Source: Mesodorylaimus sp. YZB2_4 (taxonomy: Eukaryota; Nematoda; Enoplea; Dorylaimida; Dorylaimidae). Taken from it: 64,000 bases of DNA. Below, piece after piece: positions 60,289 through 64,000 of this stretch. The translations under genes and the position numbers were made by a program. Numbering within the stretch: position 1 is the stretch's first letter; each line of letters starts with the position of its first letter. The notes below the pieces were generated by a model. It was not told the DNA's origin. It made no database searches and saw nothing but the letters and a program-made list of their open reading frames with translations. The stretch covers positions 620,001 through 684,000 of the forward strand of contig JASANH010000220.1 in NCBI GenBank assembly GCA_030248295.1. Direction: 5' to 3'.

Positions 60289-62402
60289 ATGGCTAAGCAA
60301 AATTCACGTTCGAGCGATGAAATACTGAGTATGGTAAAGACCGAGTATTTGGAAGAAGATGATGTCATCTCTTTGACCCCACCGACTGATCAGAAATCGA
60401 ATTCACGCGATCAGAGTCAGAAGGCGGGGATGGACGACAATATGGGGCATCAGGAGCCCAACTCGAACGGTGGTTCGGCTCATATTCCTGCTATTCTACA
60501 CGATTACTATCGCCAAGCTGCGGCCATTTACAGAATCGATTACACTTGCGCCTTATGTTCAAAAGGTTTGAAATGCCGAAGCGCGCGTGACATGCGTGAT
60601 CACGCATTGAGTCATGGCGGGGCGCATTGGGCCTCGGCCTTCCGATGTCTTCTCTGTCCTTATCACAGCCACAGTCGTCGATCAGTGTCCAAACACGTGA
60701 CCACTGCGCACTTGATACCGGACGGAGTTCAATGCGCGCCAGGAGAGTTGATGGAGAACGAGACGCTGGCTCGGCAAGATGAACTGTTGGCATTGGTCCG
60801 TGATTGCTTTCCTTTGCCGCAGAGTTCGATCCCTGCCGAGAACTGTCGCAATGCGGGCGCTGGTTTCTTGTCGACGAATGGCCAAGTGGTCGAAGGAATG
60901 ATGGATGACGGGGGAATGGCATTGCCCGTGGAAACCAACGAACCCTCTGCGCCTGATGCCGAGCCTACGTCTAGTCTCCATCGAGGCTATGGAGGAGCCA
61001 ATGCGCAGGCGGTAGGTGCTAAGACCTTCTAGTGCGCCAGATTAGAATCGGTCGTCTTGAACAAGACAATTTATTTTTTTAGGTTCTCTCAGCATTTGGT
61101 ATGGCCGAGGAGAGTGACGAGTACGAAGAGACTGCGGCTTGGTCCAACGAGCCGTGCAACGGAGAACGGGATCAGGAAACCAGCTCACCTAAAGGAGGGT
61201 CAGTGGCGATGGAAGGATGGACGGTGATCGAGGATGGAGCAGATGGTGATATGGAAACTGATTACGCGGACGAGGCCCACAAATCCCAAATGTACACCTC
61301 GAAAGTCGCATTGCCGAAATATCAGTCAATTAACAAGAGGAAACCAGCTAATCAACAAAAATCAACAGCCTGTACTCCTGTTTTGGAGGTAAAGAGGTTT
61401 GCTTAGGGGTGGATTGTGTATGCAGCTCAAACGTATTGTTTCTCTTTTCAGGGCTTACTGCGCAATTTTCAATTCAAACCGAACGCGTTCCCATTGACGC
61501 ATGCTCAGGAGGAGCCAGTTCGACCTGCGTTTCCAGCCCCAGTACCATTTCAAGAGGAACCAGAGGACGATCCGCGAGCTTTAATCGAACGACTGCTGAA
61601 CGCGGTGGCGCCTGATGTGGCTCGTTTCTTACTCGAAGAGGCCATTCGTAATCGGGCCAAGGCAGCGGCTAGCATTGGTCAGTCGAGCACACCGTCCGTT
61701 CCTACCATCGAGAGTGTCACTGGGTCGGTGTCTGTGGTCGGTCCCGTCAGGCAGCTTCCTCCCATTACCAACGTGCCAAGGACAGTCTCGAGTCGAAGCA
61801 ATCTTCCTACGATGGTTGTCCAAGCCCCCAAACAAACCAACGGACTAACAGCAGGTAAGGGGATTAGATGTCGGAGCCAGCTAGCCCTCGTGTAATTGTG
61901 TTTCGTTACAGCCGTGAACCGTCTTCGGGACCGATTGGGAAAATTGGGTACGTTCAAATGTCCCGAATGCCAAGCCGTCTTCAAACGTCGACGATATATG
62001 GAACGCCACATTCGAGCCAGGCATCGATTGCACTGTTATCGGTGCACCATGATTGGATGCCCATTTACGAATGCTCGAGAACTGTGGTACGTCCGACGAC
62101 ACCATGCCAAACATCACGCCGATGAAACCGTGTTGAAATGCCGTTACTGCTCCAAGCTATTCCCCAATGCCGACGAACTGACCAGCCGTTTTCACAAGTG
62201 TTGCTCGAGTGAGGAGGTCTGCTATACTTATGGGGGTACTCGTATTAGGGCTGTGCCTGTAATGCGACTGTGCGCGGTTGCTCAAGCCATCAATGGGTAT
62301 CGTCCATTGGTGTCCTTGTAATAATCTCCTTTAGTTTTAGTGCTGCCGTCGAAAGTGAAGGAAGCGATTGTCCATAGTCCAGTTGGTCAAACGGATAAAT
62401 GA
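60289..62402 (+). CDS. C2H2 zinc-finger protein
   Basis: Five exons: 60289-61011, 61083-61388, 61452-61854, 61912-62208, 62341-62402; 596 residues. An N-terminal finger pair lies about residues 85-135 (YTCALCSKGLKCRSARDMRD then HALSH, and FRCLLCPYHSHSRRSVSKHV then TTAH). A long acidic, low-complexity middle follows. A second cluster near residues 490-575 has FKCPECQAVFKRRRYMERHI then RARH, a C-x2-C finger ending RRHHAKHH, and LKCRYCSKLFPNADELT with H-x-C-C. It is probably a nuclear DNA- or RNA-binding regulator; I recognise no orthologue. The last exon could be replaced by read-through of the final intron to a stop at 62321. I prefer splicing because donor, acceptor and phase agree. Confidence 0.75.
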
Positions 62403-62894
62403 CGTTTGTTGGATTGAATCGATATCGAGACACATGTGATTCTCTTCTTTGCCTTACATACAGAGGCGAATTTTTCTTTTCAAAATATTCTTTCCTTGCA
62501 GTACTGTAGTCTCGCGTGTACAAGGGGTATGTTCAAACGGTAGTTTACTGAAGGAAAAATGTGTGTGGCATGACTCATGGTGCAAAGGACTATAAGAGAC
62601 TGAAGGTTCGTCGTGCCACTGCTGCAGTCCAGGAACTGCAGATATTTCATACAGTATCGAGGAGTTTCTGACGCATTTAGCCCTTCAGCAAAATTTATGG
62701 CAGCGGCATTACTGGAAGCGAACAGCAATGATAGGTCGAAGAGCAAGAACACAAATCTCACTCTCGAGTATAAAATAGATTTCCTGTAACCTGGCGCAGA
62801 TTATCAAACAGACAAACGTGCATTGCGTGAGGTCACCCACATCCCGACGGTCCCCTCCATTACGTTACATGTCCACCCACTCTATTGATGGGCA
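62403..62894. other. Intergenic with a weak secreted-peptide candidate
   Basis: On the minus strand at 62480-62761, a frame of about 93 residues begins with a signal-like stretch (FVFLLFDLSLLFASSNAAA) and has several Cys. No in-frame ATG precedes it, so it would need an upstream exon. I do not call it a gene. Confidence 0.2.
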
Positions 62895-63130
62895 TGTTAT
62901 CCTGTTCGAGTTCGAACGCTCGCTGACCTTGCGCGCCAGGCCGTCGATGACTCACCTAGTTCCGTCGAGGTACTCCGAGTTGAGCGTCTTGTTCAGAGCG
63001 AGAGTTCAGAGGGGTCCATGGAGACATGGGTCCATGGACCGGTGTCTGGTACCTTCGTGTGAGAGTGTTCCAAGGGGCCCTCTACACGGCCTTACTTATA
63101 ATGACTATTGGCTGGCAACAGTCAACAAAA
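62895..63130 (+). mobile_element. SINE copy 5 (family A), decayed
   Basis: Plus-strand fragment sharing CTCGCTGACCT-CGCCAGGCCGT, GACTCACC-AGT-CCGTCG and TACTCCGAG with copy 2, and TGGCTGGCAACAG at its end. The tRNA-like head is missing and the middle is diverged. Confidence 0.6.
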
Positions 63131-64000
63131 CTTTTCTCTTAGCTCATTCTACTTGCCGTGTTCACACGGATTTTTAATTTTCTCATGAAGTAATCCTCAA
63201 ATTAATTCTGATATTTGTAGAACGGCCTGCTTGCAGTACTGTAACAACTGTGACCACGCAACTCGATTTCATTCATGTCCACGACCTTTTATACCCTTCT
63301 AGACACGAGATGCCCTTCCTGAGACATCCAATACTTTATTGAAGAGTGTGGGATGGCCATAGAAGCAGGCACTCTGAACAAGCACACTCGCAACGCTTCC
63401 CCTTTGGTGGCACCCTCGTCAAGTTGCCCGAATGAGCTGGTAATTTGCAATTTCTAACTGCATATCGATCGGATTATCTTGACTAGCCAGTTATCGAACT
63501 CCACGTGCTTTTCTCCTCCAGTACCTCGTCCCTTGTACAAGAGCGAGATATCCTGTCTGCTCTGTCACAACCAAGTATCGTGGCCGGGAACTAGGAAGCA
63601 TCCTTCTCGAGGGTTCCGTAATATTTAAATTTTACTGTAAACTAACGGAAGCAGTAAATTCACACTTGAGAGATCGCCTCTCGTCTTTGTGGCAATCGAA
63701 TAAACGCCAAGCTTCACACGCTGGCGCAGTCAGGACTCGTTGTCAGGATTAGCTGCTAGCGTAAGCTGGCCGCAATACCCTACACTTGTAACTGTCACAT
63801 CAAATTCGCGTGTCTTACCTACTTGTGCTACTAGCCATGTCTCTTGCACAGCCCGGTCTCCCCCCCTACTGTATGCCAATCTGGGAAAGGGTGGTCGTTT
63901 TTGCCCAAGACCTTCTTCTGGTTAGACTGCTCAGAACGGAAATCGGATCTGTAACATGAGGCTAGCTTAAGTTACGCTTTCATATAAGCTGTGCATGAGC
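63131..64000. other. Window end, nothing recognised
   Basis: Short open frames only; no family, RNA gene or clear repeat recognised. Confidence 0.4.

Noticed and set aside
1..64000. CRISPR arrays, bacterial operons, riboswitches
   Set aside because: The sequence is eukaryotic with spliceosomal introns; no such structures are present.

Overview
This window is nuclear DNA from a small-genome invertebrate animal, most likely an ecdysozoan such as a nematode or tardigrade. The genes are metazoan (CARD caspase, synaptotagmin, RAD54, Cramped, eIF2D, CDC25, tau-tubulin-type kinase), closely packed on both strands, and split by many introns of about 50-60 bp with GTAAGT-like donors and T-rich TTTTAG/TTTCAG acceptors. 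Two neuropeptide precursors of allatostatin-C type favour Ecdysozoa. The compact tyrosine phosphatase and TTBK-like kinase resemble families that are expanded in nematodes. I cannot fix the phylum from the sequence alone. I checked the reading frame across every splice junction of the gene models below by hand. No transcript data were available.

Layout. 1-2240: no gene recognised. 2241-5398 (-): small divergent forkhead protein. 5.7-7.0 kb: repeat-like block. 7726-8727 (+): intronless METTL/FkbM-like methyltransferase, convergent with a 15-exon Cramped homologue (-, 8955-12787). That gene is divergent from a 15-exon RAD54 (+, 13589-17248), with a perfect 40-bp palindrome between the two. 17.5-21.2 kb: tandem pair of secreted calcineurin-like phosphoesterases, one intronless and one with introns. 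22.3-24.4 kb (-): tandem pair of two-exon allatostatin-C-like neuropeptide precursors. 25.4-26.4 kb (+): protein tyrosine phosphatase. 28.0-30.5 kb (+): mitochondrial ADP/ATP carrier with two apparent GC-AG introns. 31-34.7 kb: repeat-rich, with a SINE, two decayed LINE reverse transcriptases and a GTACC-rich element. 35.3-37.9 kb (+): eIF2D, followed 218 bp later by a CARD caspase (38.1-42.3 kb, +). The largest caspase intron holds an intronless family-8 glycosyltransferase on the opposite strand. 42.8-44.3 kb: two head-to-head copies of a tRNA-derived SINE. 45.0-46.5 kb (-): TTBK/CK1-like kinase. 48.6-51.8 kb (-): synaptotagmin. 54.9-59.4 kb (+): CDC25 phosphatase. 60.3-62.4 kb (+): C2H2 zinc-finger protein. 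The rest holds SINE fragments and sequence in which I see nothing.

The genes do not form one pathway. Loose themes are cell cycle and genome maintenance (CDC25, RAD54, Cramped), translation and apoptosis side by side (eIF2D, caspase), secretion and signalling (synaptotagmin, neuropeptides), and two probable local duplications (phosphoesterases, neuropeptides). The observations most worth follow-up are the new neuropeptide pair, the forkhead protein with an altered recognition helix, the CDC25 with Tyr in place of His in its catalytic loop, the nested glycosyltransferase, and in-frame stop-free introns in the caspase, kinase and synaptotagmin genes.
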